Part shown: one piece after another, positions 10,384 through 21,983 of the stretch
Position numbering within the stretch: position 1 is the stretch's first letter
Layout: every line of letters begins with the position of its first letter
NCBI RefSeq assembly: GCF_031143425.1
Contig: NC_090441.1
Location: forward strand, 225,056,928-225,120,927
Direction: 5' to 3'
DNA from: Pleurodeles waltl
Taxonomy: Eukaryota; Chordata; Amphibia; Caudata; Salamandridae
DNA length: 64,000 bases
The notes under the pieces: generated by a model
The model's database searches: none
What the model was told of the DNA's origin: nothing
The model's input: only the letters and a program-made list of their open reading frames with translations
Program-made: the position numbers and the translations under genes

Positions 10384-13300
10384 CTAGAAGTAGACAGTGG
10401 GAGGGCACTCAAAGAGGATATGCATAAAGTCTCCCTTTGGGCTATCGCAAGGCCAACCATTTGACGTTGAAGATACAGAAAATGTAACTATAGTAGAGGG
10501 GGTAAAATAAAGTCTGTGGTAAAGAAAGAAAAGTGACTGTGTGGTGGAAGCTGATATAGATATTCTATAAGATCTATGCCATATCTTATTCCAGAAAGGA
10601 ATAGTCCAGGTACATCCCAAATCCAATTTCCATTGAGATTCAATTTTAGACTCAGGCCATGTTAAAAAAGGAGATTGAACAAATTTATAAATAATTGATG
10701 CCTTAGAAAATGAGGTAAGAACGGAGGACAAAGAAAAGGGTAATTCCGAAGAAGAAGAAAGGGAAGGCAATGAAATAATTAGATCCAGAATGACATTAAT
10801 AAGAAGAAGATATTTAGGCATAAAAGAATTAAGACAATGAAATAGAAGTTGGAATTGTGAAAATGAAAATGGAGTATCATTGGAAAATAAATCTTTGACC
10901 CATGCTATGCCTCTTTGCCACCAGGATTTTCAAAATAGAGGTTTTTTATTGATAGTGATGAGACGATTATGCCAAATAGGGGAATTCAGAAAAGAGGAAT
11001 AAGTGACGCAGAAGAGCACAAGTATGTTTAAGAAGCAGGGAGGAAATAAGCAAACTATTATAAGAAAAGGATACCACCTCACGAGGGGCAAAAGGTAGAA
11101 GAAAGGAACGTTCAATATCCAACCATAAGGGAGTAAACACAGAGCTTGGCAAGGAGCTCCATCTAGAAGCTTGACGCAAACAAAAGGATTTTTGATTCAG
11201 TTTAAAATCAGGAAAATTGGCTCCCCCCTCCTGTTTAGAATAGCGAAGGTGACTAGGAGAAATTCTAGATTTCTTATTGTTCAAAGGAATTTAGACAATC
11301 TGGAGTCCAGTTGTTTATAAAAAGTAACAGGCAAAGGAATCGGAATCATGGATAGGATATATAAAATGTTAGGAGAAATAATCATTTTGATAGAGTCAAG
11401 ACGACCCCACCATGATAAAAATAAGGGATTTCATAACAAAGGGGATCTATCAGCCTTCTCTAAAGCATCAAAAATATTTACTTCAATGGACTTTCTAATG
11501 GAAGAGGTGAACCAAATACCTAAATATTTAATCTTATAAGTATTCCAATGGAAGCCAGTAATATCGAACGATGATCTAAAACAACATCTTGTTAGAGGAA
11601 GGATTTCAGTTTTATCCGAATTTATCTTATAACCTGAAATCAAAGAAAAGTCTTCTATCTCCTGAAGTAGAGATGGAATCGAGAGTTTAGGGTTTGAAAT
11701 ATTTAAAAGTATATCATCTTAATTTTAAATGTTTCTCACCATATTAGGAACCCTCAATTTTAATGTTATTTCTAATACAGGATAGAAATGGCTCTAGGGC
11801 TAGAAGGAATAGGAGTGGAGAAAGTGGACACCCTTGACGAACATCACGACGTAATACAAAGTATCTGGACAATTTCCCATTCACCAATATCGAGGCCATT
11901 GGGGATTGATAAAGCAAAGAGATAAATGAAATAAAACGAGGCCCTAAACCATGCCAGGCTGAATTTTGTAATAGAAAAGACCAGTCTAACCGATCAAACG
12001 CTTTCTCAGCATCTATGGAAATTGCTGCTAAGGAGTATAAAATAGAGGAAGCCTTGCTGAGTACATTGAAGAATATTCTATTATTGTCAGAAGCAAGTCT
12101 ACCTTTGACAAAACCAGTTTGTTCCTTACTTATCAGTGCAGGTAAAAGGGGATCAAGACGTAAGGCTAACAATTTTGCACACATTTTATAATCTGTATTG
12201 AGTAGAAAATTGGCTAAAAAAACTGTAAAAGTTTGGGAAGCAAAACATCAGAAAAATGTAGAACAAATTCCACTGTAAATCCATCTGGACCAGGAGTTTT
12301 ATCTTTTTTAAGAGACTGAAGGGCTTTAAAAAATTCTGACGCAGAAATATTAACTTCAAGTGGAGAAACATCAACTAGAGTCTTATTAGGGTGTGGAATT
12401 TTCTTTAAATAATCATCAATCTGTAAGGAGGTCGGGACTGACTCAGGAGTATAAAGAGTCTGATAATAATTGACGAATTCAACTAAGATATCGTCATCTT
12501 TAAAAAGGGACTTACCAGTATCTGTGATTATAGACTTCACTGTGTGGCGTTGCTTTCGTACTTTTACATAATTAGCCAGAAGTTTCTCCGATCTATTTCG
12601 ACCCCATAATAGCGGGTGCTACTACGTAGAAGAAAAGAGGAGGCATTATCCATTGAGGTTTTATTAAATTGCAATTTTGCCTGACTAAGTTCTTGTAGAT
12701 TAAAATTTGAAGAGGAAGAATAATATTGATGTTCTAAACGCTTAATTTTGAGAAGTAGAGTTTGATGCTGTGCATTAAAAGTTTTCTTTTTATTAGAGAC
12801 AACATTTTGTATATGATCACGAGCTGCAGCCTTAAACGAATCCCATAGCAATTGTGGGGAAACATGAGGAACATCATTTAATTGGAAAAATTCCTCCGCA
12901 AAGGCAGCAAATAATGTGGAAAATTTTGAATCGAGCAACAATGAATTATTAAATCGCCACCTATTGGATTTGGGATGCACCGGGAGCAAATCAAAATCTG
13001 TGATGACTGGAACATGATCAGAGATTACCATAGGTTCAATGGAGGAATTATTAAGATTTTGGGAAAGTGATTTTGAAACAAAAATAGGGTCAAGTCTAGA
13101 TAAGGAGCCATGTGGTGGAGAATAAAATGAAAAATCCCTACTATCTGGATTACAAGTTCTCCATGAATCAGTTAAATTACATTGTGAGAGAAATGCCTTA
13201 AATTGTTTATGAATTTTATGAGGAGAAAATATAATTACAAATTGCTTATCTATAAAAGGGTCAATAACTTGAATGCAATCCCCTCCAAGAAGAAAAAAAT

Positions 13301-13823
13301 CATCATTATAATGCAAACATTGTTTAGTGACATTAGGCCAAAAAAGATAATCTGAGTGGTTAGGACCATAAATATTGCCAATAGTCATTATAATCCCATT
13401 AATACTTAGCTTCACAAAGAGCCATCTACCATCGGAATCCGAGTCTTGTGAAATAACATTAACTGATAGTTTTTTATGGCAGAGCACAATAACACCATTC
13501 TTCTTTGTAGATGTAGGAGATGTAAAAACATTGCCCACACAACCTCTTTTAAGTTTCAGTGCTTCAGAATCCGTCAAATGGGTCTCTTGTAAAAGAACCA
13601 AGTCTGGATTATATTTAGATAAATGGGATAAAATTCTCTGCCTTTTTATTGGATTAATAAACCCATTGACATTCCAAGAAATAACTCTGAATTTGACGTC
13701 ACATAACCATATAGATACATGCAAGGTCCTGTACCGTAAATAACTAAAAATATATGTAGGGGATAGGAAAACCAGAAAAACAGAGAAAGAGAAGAGTAAA
13801 GGGGAAACAACAAGAGAAACCAT
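10384..13823 (-). pseudogene. L1 ORF2p-like endonuclease-reverse transcriptase
   Basis: The N-terminal frame (12564-13823) is an APE-type endonuclease: VISWNVNGFINPIKRQRIL, LVLLQETHL, IGNIYGPN, a GGD motif lacking its usual Phe-Asn, SRLDPIFVS and VISDHVPVITDF. RT pieces follow in three frames: KKDKTPGPDGFTVEF (12214-12540), KEQTGFVKGRLASDNNR, SIDAEKAFDRLDW and RRDVRQGCPLSPLLF (11744-12184). In the YADD motif the Tyr-Ala side is replaced by a stop before DD (near 11715). The C-terminal domain reads LRYSKQEGGANFPDFKL (10967-11284), then SPKGDFMHILFECP (10384-10821), the zinc-knuckle region. At least four breaks make it non-functional. Confidence 0.9.
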
Positions 13824-14169
13824 AGAAAATATTCAAGAGAAAAAGAAGAGACAGTTCATGTCAAATAAAGACAACTGCAAAAACATACCTGAGATGAATG
13901 AACAATGAGACAGGGGTGGTGACAGCACAGACGGAAGATGGCACAGCAAGGAAACGGAACGCATCGACGGACAAATGATACAAGCAAAAATAATGATATA
14001 TAAGACACCAGGAACCTGTGGAAAGAAAACAATACATTAACAAAAAAGACATATAGTCACACCAATATAGCATACTGTTATAGACTGTATATGAAGGACC
14101 ATCAACTGTATCTCAATAGTAATGAACAAGGACATAATAGATTAAGAAAACGCATATAGTCAACGTTTG

Positions 14170-15118
14170 GATGGGCCAGCCGTTTCCATAGGGTTTGTAG
14201 AATGTAGTCTTAGGAAATCACGCAGAGCTGCAGGAGATGTACATGAAGTGGTCTTATTTTGATATGTCACTTTGAACAAACACGGATGGAATAATCCAAA
14301 ACGAGCTCCCAAGTCTCGAAGCTGTAGACGCAGGTCCAAAAATTATTTCCTTCTGTTTGCAGTAGTTTTGCACACATCCTGTGAGATGAAGATTTTATTT
14401 CCTTGCAAAGAGATTTGTTTTCTGGCTTTTGCAGCATTAAGCACTCTCAATAGATCAGTAAATTAAAGAAAGAAAATAATCACGCCTCTTGGTTTAGATA
14501 TGGAGGAATGCGAAGGACGATGTCCAATGCGGTGCGCCCTTTGGATGTTCAATACTGTAGAAGATGGTAGGTCACTAACTTTGGGAAGAGTGAAGCAAAA
14601 AATTAAATTGGATCACTCCCTTCAAGGCCCTCCAGTAATCCATAAAGGCGAAGATTATTGCACCTGTTTCTGTTTTCCAAATCCTCTGCAAGTGTCTTCA
14701 AACTTGCCACTTCCTTCTCCAAGTTAGCAATTTTATTTGTTTCATCTTGCACATCACTGACTCTTTGCTCCAAAACAGAAACTCTCACTTCCATTTGAGA
14801 CCACTTAGTATCAATATTTTGCATCCGAGAATTAGTTTCTTCAATAAAAGGACTCAGTGCACATATTTCGTCAAGCACAAGTTCAAGAGAAATCGGTGAG
14901 GGAGATTTTACTGGTGAAGGTGGGTCTTGTTTGACCCTCTTATGAGTAGTTGTAGAAATATTCTGAGAGACTTTAGGTGAAGAAGAAGATGAGGAAGACA
15001 TCTTTGACTTGGCAGAAGAAGACGCTTCAGCAGAAGTATCCAATTGTAAAAACTGCGAACGTTTATCAGTTGAGTAGAACTGATGTGACAGAGATTTTAT
15101 TTTCTTTAGTTTGTCCAT
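14170..15118 (-). pseudogene. L1 ORF1p-like protein
   Basis: The ORF starts at 15118. The first 171 codons give a basic, serine-rich N terminus (a run of Ser at 40-48), a predicted coiled coil (about 85-155, with LEQRVSDVQDETNKIANLEK), then CNNLRLYGLLEGLEGSD, the start of the L1 ORF1 RRM. A frameshift near 14603 moves the rest of the RRM and the C-terminal domain (RAHRIGHRPSHSSISKPRGV, then ISLQGNKIFISQD) to another frame, where a further stop lies near 14463. Total length would be about 320 residues, normal for the family. Known role: trimeric RNA-binding chaperone of the L1 particle. It lies immediately upstream of ORF2 on the same strand. Confidence 0.85.
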
Positions 15119-15522
15119 AAAAAATACAAATCCTTCAGTAAGGAAACAAGTGGCCCAGGAACTCCAAATATATATTGATGGGATAGTAAAAATAAATTAC
15201 ATGGCTTGTGCAGAAAACTGCAAACAAATTCATCAAAGGTTCAAAAGACAAGCAAATACGTACATCGTAGAGGTGAGTAATAGTTATTCAAAATGGCCGC
15301 ATTTCATGAGGAGAAATGCAGAAACCTATTTAAAAGTCCCAAAAAAAAGCTAGGCAGCATTTAAAACGTGAAAAATGCTCACCAACATATCCAGCAGGCA
15401 ATTATAAGGAAGGCGGCATAAAAGATGAAAAAAAAACCGCCTCTGGTGTCGTAAACTCGCCTGGCGATGCGCAGAGCTCCGTTAGCTAGCGGCCATCTTG
15501 GCTGGCAGTTCACGCGCTCCCT
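15119..15522 (-). promoter_or_regulatory. L1 5'UTR / internal promoter region
   Basis: About 400 bp between the ORF1 start and the 5' TSD. The distal end is CpG-containing and has AAGATGGCCG (CGGCCATCTT at 15490-15499 on +), a YY1-type site near the element 5' end as found in other L1 promoters. No tandem monomers. Promoter activity is inferred from position. Confidence 0.5.
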
Positions 15523-15535
15523 TCCATCTATCTTT
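15523..15535 (+). repeat. L1 target-site duplication, right
   Basis: TCCATCTATCTTT, identical to 9804-9816. Confidence 0.9.
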
Positions 15536-15630
15536 ATTGTTCTCTCCCCCTTTCATTCTGTCTCTTCGTCTCTCATTCTGTCTCTCCTGGTCTCTCCCCC
15601 TTCTCTCTCTTTTTCTCCCATTGTCTATCT
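15536..15630 (+). repeat. CT-rich microsatellite, right part
   Basis: Continuation of the tract at 9562-9803 after the L1 insertion. Confidence 0.85.
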
Positions 15631-15632
15631 TT

Positions 15633-15760
15633 CGTTGGAAATGATGACTGGCTCTTCTTGTATACATTATTCACTAAGGGTTTATTTAAGATTCTTTCAT
15701 GACAAAAGACCCCATCCATCGGAGGACCATCCTCTCCGACTGCCAGACAGATTCTTTCAA
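15633..15760 (+). repeat. Direct repeat, unit 1 (partner 16746-16870)
   Basis: Shares GGAAATGATGACT, CTTGTATACA, TATTCAC and GGTTTATTTA blocks in order with 16746-16870, roughly 80% alike by eye. It is not recognised as a known family and carries no coding motif. Confidence 0.55.
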
Positions 15761-16924
15761 CACGGTCACGCGCTCTTGTGAGAAGGATTCCAGAAGGACC
15801 CACTTTTGTGTACTTCAGCGCCTCGAGTGCTGTGTGCCTCGCCGGAGTTCTGTCTCTTTGAGCCAGGCTGTTTTGTCTCCTCCTTGCAGGGTAATGCTTT
15901 CCCGCAATCCTGGGTTTAAGTACATTTTAAGAAAAACAGAACCAAACTAGGCCACATAGTCAAGCATCGGGACCTGTGCACGAAGTGAGTCAGCGTCCAC
16001 CCTGTGCCACTGCGTTCCCAAACCCTGTGTCACGCGCACAGATGATATCAGCGTGACATTGTGCAGTCTATCTGTACTTGACATCGGAAAAATATAATTA
16101 CGGAATCGCTTACTGCGAAAGGAACTTGTGACACACACAGAACGCCGAGTCTTGGCCAGTTACACTGCGTGTCACATTGTAGTAAGGCATAATATTAACG
16201 CTAAGGACCTGCTTTATACTTTTTCACACAAAACTGAGCTACCGCCATTCGAAGATGCCAGCCGGGCGTCATATTTATGGAATGACGGTGGCCGGCGGTA
16301 AGGCCCAGTTAGCGTTATAAAAAAGGACGCTAGCCAGGTGGGAGAGACGTAGGGGGAACAGGAGGTTGTGCGTCAAAGGATGACGCTAGTATGGTCATGA
16401 AAATTGACCTTTTACCAGAGGCAACCCCCATGGACATGCTCAAGAGTGATCCTTTTGCCATCACAATTTAACTGGAGATCATTTTCATATTTTTACTTAA
16501 AACTACTTTAAGAAAACCCAATATACTCCGGCTGTATAATCAACTGCACAGCAGGATGTCCAAGGTCACTCACCCAATGTATGTACTACACAAGAATCGT
16601 AATCGCTGGTTGTATCTTGTTCGTGTCACAGGGTACCCCAATACAAAGCTTCCGTTTCTTGACCACATCCCACGTAGAAATATCACGCATAGATGTTGAG
16701 GTCTCTTCCAAATAGTGCAAAGTCCTTTCTTCACTTGTTGCCAGTGTGGAAATGATGACTCGCTCCTCTTGTATACAGTATTCACCAATGGTTTATTTAT
16801 TATTATTATATGACAAATACCTCATCCATCAGAGAACTCTCCTCTCTCCCCCTGCCATTTACGCATCCCATTCCAGACTCGTCAGGCCTAAGCACACTAA
16901 GATCATGACGTACCACACGCCCTC
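15761..16924. repeat. Unassigned stretch including direct-repeat unit 2 (16746-16870)
   Basis: Contains the second unit of the direct repeat at 15633. The remainder shows no gene or family motif. Confidence 0.4.
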
Positions 16925-17145
16925 TCTTGTTTGCTCTTTGTCTGTCATCCCTTCCCTGTTTTTCAAATTCTCTTTTCGTCTCGTGTTCTCTGTACCTCTC
17001 TTTCTTTCTCTCACTTTTGCTGTATCTGTCTATCTTGTTCCCTCTGCCAAACTCATTATCTCCCTTCCTTTCTTTCCCTTTTCCTTCTCTCTATTCCCTT
17101 TCTTTCTCTTTCTCTTTCTCTGCCTCCTTGTGACTGAGTGAGGTT
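16925..17145 (+). repeat. Second CT-rich tract
   Basis: Pyrimidine-rich, ending about 95 bp before the SRCR splice acceptor. Simple-sequence repeat; too far upstream to be the polypyrimidine tract itself, which is TCTCTCTGTTTCTTTGCAG at 17221-17239. Confidence 0.8.
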
Positions 17146-17239
17146 AAGATGAGGAGACTTTGCTGCGAGGGGTAGTTAATATATACATTTATGTGTTGAA
17201 ATGTAAGTAAACTTGTCATTTCTCTCTGTTTCTTTGCAG

Positions 17240-17559
17240 TTGATACACATGTTGTTCGCCTCTCTAATGCTGCAGATCCTTGTTCTGGGGTTGTGCTGGT
17301 TCAAGTAGGTGGCATTGAAGGAACAATCTGTGACGTGTTCTGGGATATGAATGATGCAGCTGTGGTCTGCAGACAGCTGGGGTGTGGAGTGCCCATCTCA
17401 GCACCTGGAGGCTCTGTCTTTGGAGTCCCTCTGGCAAGTATCCTCTCATAACCGATGTGAACTGCAGAGGAGATGAGCCCAGCGTGTTAAAGTGTCGCTA
17501 CAGCTCAACACCGCAGTCATTTTGTAAACCAAAAAGGGATGCGTCAGTGTATTGCACAG
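17240..17559 (+). CDS. SRCR (scavenger receptor cysteine-rich, group B) exon with 2-nt frameshift
   Basis: The acceptor TTTCTTTGCAG precedes 17240 and the donor GTAAGA follows 17559. After two bases completing a split codon, the frame reads DTHVVRLS, DPCSGVVLVQVGG, GTICDVFWDMNDAAVVCRQL, GCGVPIS, then hits TAA at 17449-17451. From about 17448 the next frame continues the domain: LITDVNCRGDEPSVLKC and ends SVYCT. All eight group-B cysteines are present across the two frames. The exon is 320 bp, which is 318 + 2, and TCCTCTCATAACC looks like a duplicated CT, so a 2-nt insertion explains the break. The domain would be an extracellular ligand-binding module of a DMBT1/CD163/WC1-like receptor. It may be a dead exon, an allele, or an assembly error. 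The partner exon is at 44040. Confidence 0.88.
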
Positions 17560-19830
17560 GTAAGAAATGTGGCAGGTCCTAGAAAGTGATTAAAAAAATC
17601 AGACATTTGGTCCAAATGTAGGAAAAACCTAATGGGAGTAAATTAACACCTTGTGTTTCTGTAGATCCACATTTGAAGTAAGTAACAAAGGGGAATATTA
17701 TTTGGGGGGGAGTCACCCACCTCAAGCACTAATAACACTAACTTCTCATTGTCATCTCCCAAGTCACCAGCTTAACCCCCTTGTAGCTGTGGTACCGAGC
17801 AGATAGGATTCATTTAGGAGAATGAGTAAAGTATTTATGCAGTACCATAACAGCAAGAAGGTCAAAACAGCAAATAATAAAAAAGTGTAAACAATTAGAA
17901 AAAAAGCAAGTCTGAGTATAAAGAACAATAACAGAAATCCAATATGGTGTGCTATAAATTTAAGTCTTTAAAGTTTTAAGTGAAAATAGCATTAAAAAGC
18001 ACTTTGCACCAGGCACTTTGAGTCCAACCGTGATGCATTCCGAGGTCGCATATAACCAAGCAGTGCCATAGGATATAACGCACTTGGAAATTAAGCTGAT
18101 GGAATAATTTCATGTTTGTGATGCAATAACTCATCCGCCAACCTATAAATCAGGCCGTTAGTCTGCAAACTGGAATTCAAATTTTGTAGCAGACTGTATC
18201 CAGAAAGGTCTCACCAAAGTTGGATAGTTTAGATTTTTACATCTGCGCAAGAAAACAGGCTGTATCAGATACGTCCCCAGAGGTCAGGAATTTGCTTCTG
18301 CAAAAATGCTCCAAGTGGGAGGAACCTGTTTTTTTTAGCCCAGCAGTACTGTGATTTACCAGATCGACTCTGATGGTTCGTGATATTTCTCCAGCGGCTG
18401 GATATTAGAATTTTAGGGCTTTCCAGAAAAGGCCCTAAACTGGGTTTAGTGCAGATCCACTTTAAACTGGGCAACTAGACAGACAGGATCATGTGGTCCA
18501 TCAGCTTTTTGTGTCCATATATGACAACAGGAGGTCCTAAGAGTCTGTCTATTTCTTTGTACTTGGTACAAGAGGGAGCAGACCCAGACCTTGTGAGCTC
18601 CTTTCTGGTTATAGCTATCAGGGTCCAGTCCACTTCTGATCTTCTGCAGTTCCAGAAAGTGTTCTGAGGAGGGTTTCTTGGGGGTATCACATTTATGGTT
18701 TGCAAAACCAAATGGTTGAGATGACGTCTGGCTCATCCCTAACCTATAATGTAAAAGTTCCCAGGATTAACTCTTTGCGCTGCTGCAAACATTCCAACAG
18801 TACATCTTACTTCTAAAACCCAAGCTGTAGGAACCCTTCCTTGGTTTTGCAGATCCTCTCTGCCCACCCAGATATGTGCCCAACTGTTGAGACGGAAACT
18901 GCCCTGCATTGAGGGTCACCAAACCCCTCCCCTGACTACCCAGCTCTGTAGATCACTGGACCACTGATGATGATTTTGGTCATGGATGAACATGGATCAT
19001 GCATGTGCGCCAGGATGTAGGCCTGTCTTATGGTAATGCGGTGTTGTTAGATTAGGAGGTGTGTACCAAGGGTGCCTTTCTAGTGGTAGAGGGCTAGTGC
19101 AGTTACCTGCAGAACAAGTGTGTTGGTAGCAGCATATCCAGTTTGTTTTTCATAAGAATCAGTAGTATGAAAATACCTTTTACCTGTGGCACTGGAATGG
19201 TGCTCACTGGTCCACACATACATTTCTGTGACTGTGTGCTTAACTCAACCTTGGCATGCATGGATTGTGTGTAGCTCTGGACAGCATGTGATACTTGCAT
19301 GTATATGCTTGGATATATGTGTGGCTATAGACGCTTCATAACATGGAGGCCTGTGGGTTCCATTTTGAAAGCATAGGCCCTCGAGAGACTATTAGAGGTG
19401 AGGCCTGCAACTCCCAGACAGGAGATAATGATTGCTGTCAATCCTGAGGGTTGTGGTGGGATCACGCCCCAAAGGTAGGTGGAAGAGAGCATCATCTGTG
19501 CACATCAAAGGCCTATTTGAGTCCATGAATAGTTTCTTGTTAGTGGGGTCAGAGCTCATTGATAGGGATATGGTGGGACTGGTACCGTGGACGAGGCAAT
19601 CTTTATAGAGAGGAAAGCTTACAAGTTTAAACTTTATGGGTCACATTTCAGTGGAAACTGACAGACAGGTGTCATTCCTATTTTCTCCCTTGATATGTGC
19701 TGTGAGTCAATTAGCATTCGAGCCATACATGCTTCGGCAATTTGCCCCTTTGAAAAAGAAAAGGGCAGAGGAGAGAGAACTTCAAAGGAACTGACATCCA
19801 TAACCCAAATTTCAAAGGCCCAGACACTAA
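17560..19830. other. SRCR-gene intron sequence, nothing recognised
   Basis: AT-rich at 17800-18000. Open frames at 18265-18736 show no domain or motif. No repeat partner was found inside the window. Confidence 0.5.
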
Positions 19831-20384
19831 GGGCCTCATTACAAGTGTGGCAGTCTTACGACCACCACACTCGCTTTGGCGGTCCGATGCCACATAACAA
19901 CCCTGGCGATCCCACCTCCAGGAAACCATCAGCTCCGCCAGGATCTTGGATCACTGCGGTCTGGTAGTGGGGGAGATTCTAATCTGCCAGGTCAGAGCTC
20001 CAAGAAGCGCTGCCCTGCAGATTACGACCTCGTTCTCCGCCAGCCTTACCGCCACGAAAGGGCTGGCAGGGAACAGGTGCAGGGGTCACGGGGGGCCCTG
20101 CATGGCCATGCACTTGGCAATACTTTGCAGACAGTGAACATTGCAAGGGTGCTGGTGTACCCTGCTGGCTACAGCATTGCCGTTGGCTTGATTACGAGCC
20201 GGAGTCAATACTGTAGCCTGTTTTCCATTAGGCAGGGGGCCGAAACTTAGGTTTCCTCCCACTGACCTAGCGGGAAACTCCTAATGAGTCCGGCTGGGAG
20301 ATCGCCACGCAGCCAGTGGCCACCCTGTCAGGAGTTTGGTGGATTTGGCAGAATTTTCTGTCCACCAAACTCAAAATGAGGCCC
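19831..20384. mobile_element. Serial-hairpin MITE, decayed copy
   Basis: The left end GGGCCTCATTACAAGTGTGG and the reverse complement of the right end GGGCCTCATTTTGAGTTTGG form about 20-bp terminal inverted repeats, flanked by TAA at 19828-19830 and 20385-20387, the PIF/Harbinger TWA target site. Internal blocks such as GGGGGGCCCTGCATGGCCATGC match the GGGGGGCCCTGCAGTGCCCATGC region of the GC-rich element at 62590-63161, but the palindromes here are degraded. Non-coding, 554 bp. Confidence 0.8.
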
Positions 20385-21983
20385 TAATTCACATATGTGT
20401 CTGATTTTGGACAGTTATGGTGAAAGCATGAGTCCCACACTTTTTTCAACAACATTGTTCACCAACTAGAAAAATATCACGGACTTCTAGCTGCTTGAAC
20501 CAGGACTATGGACCAATGTCTGCTTGTCCCCCTGCTAGGTGAGGGGCCTTTATCTAGGAAGTCAAGACCACTTGCCCTGAGCCTGGAGTACCAGCCTTCT
20601 GGCTGCCTGCCAAGACCACTGGACCCTGTGAAAAGGAGGAAAGTGCATGGAGGGAGCAAGACCCAGCAGAAATCCTGGCACGTCGACTGAGAGCGATATG
20701 TGAGACATTCAGTCCAATCTTGACTGCTGCAATGTGGGCCACCTGCCAAAGTTGGTGACCCCATGTACAAGGAAGTGGCTTACCATGAAGTGTGAGCCAT
20801 TGTCCATGTGTGCACCAATGTTGGCAACTCCTGTGTGTTAGGAAGAAAGCCACAATGAAGTCTGGGCCATCACGTATGCATCACCATAAACTAGGCTTGG
20901 TCGAAACTTATGCTGGGGCAGTAGACATCATTTTGATAATTTAAAATTTCAAAAAAGTTATGTAAAATTTCAAGGATTACGTCAGTATACCCTATTGTGT
21001 AATTTTGAGGAAAAACTTTAACATGAGATGAACTGTTCAGGTAATTTTTTTAAACGAACAGCATTTCATTTAGATTTTTTTACCCGCGCAGACTATTCGG
21101 TTAATTTTTTAGTGCAAAACTACAAATCTGAACTCAAAAGGCAGTGTTTGGAATATGAGCAGCAGTTCCTTGAATGTTATGTGAGAGGCTTGCAAACATT
21201 TCAGGATATTGTTTTTACCAGAGAGGACCACTGGGGTCATTTCTGGGGGCAAAACTAATAACCCAAACATGAGTGGCAGTGTTTTGAACGCAAGCAACTG
21301 CAAAACAACTTGAAGTGACATTTTCAAGTTGAATTTTTATCCAACAGGCTCATTTCAGTCATTTTTTAGTGTAATGTGTATTTCTCATAACTATGAGTAA
21401 TTTTGCATATTTTTGCTGTAATTGCGCTTAATTGCAATACATGAAATTACACAAGTTATGCCTACTGTGTTTGCTGTTTGCCATCCAGTTGTGTAAGACT
21501 GTTCTGGATGTCAGGTCTGCTGGGGACTTATATGAACTTAGCACCTGAGTGCTGCTGTCATTGACTCTTTAGTCTAAAGTTAGACTTTGTCATGCATGAG
21601 TAAAGTGTGGGCCTCATCTGGAAGTCCCATTATCTAATGGGAAATAGCCAAACTCACTAGAAGGTAAAGCGGGACTCAGGGTTTCCGCCCGAGATGACAC
21701 TAGCACCCAGAATTTAACAGATTGTAGGGATTTGTTCATGTGCTGTGTCCTTGCTTCATGTATGCATTAAACTACTCCTTTTTTCATACAACCAAGTATT
21801 TTATTGGGCAATCAGCTCATTAGCATTACTGTATGTACTTTGAGTCTTGTGCCTGTATATTCCTCATACCTATCTCCCCCTAAAAAGCCTGGGATTGCTC
21901 AGTCAGCATTACCACTGAGAACCAAGGGCTGGAAGGAGTAGTACTTAGGCCAGGTACTTAGAACCCATATTGACAATATATCC
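20385..21983. other. Intron sequence with an AT-rich repeat (about 20930-21480)
   Basis: The 20930-21480 part is rich in TAATTTT and AAAATTAC motifs and contains GCAAAACTACAAATC followed by GGCAGTGTTT. The same order appears in reverse at about 37790-37850, so it is a dispersed repeat, probably a MITE. The rest has no recognisable feature. Confidence 0.45.

Larger units (their letters stand above)
9817..15522 (-). mobile_element. Full-length L1-clade LINE, decayed
   Basis: A 5.7-kb minus-strand element with all L1 parts: 5'UTR (15119-15522), ORF1 with coiled coil and RRM-like start, ORF2 with endonuclease, RT and C-terminal zinc region, an AATAAA just inside the 3' end (TTTATT at about 9841-9846 on +) and a poly(A) tail (T-run at 9818-9827). 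Perfect 13-bp TSDs flank it. The TSD plus poly(A) tail supports L1 rather than Tx1 within the superfamily. Both ORFs carry stops and frameshifts. It inserted into a CT-rich microsatellite about 1.7 kb upstream of the first SRCR exon. Confidence 0.92.

Noticed and set aside
16190..16320. Possible short inverted-repeat element (TAACGCTAA / TTAGCGTTA)
   Set aside because: Only about nine bases pair and no target duplication or second copy was found.
18265..18736. Overlapping minus frames of 69-96 codons
   Set aside because: No motif, no splice structure, no homology to anything recognised; typical chance frames.
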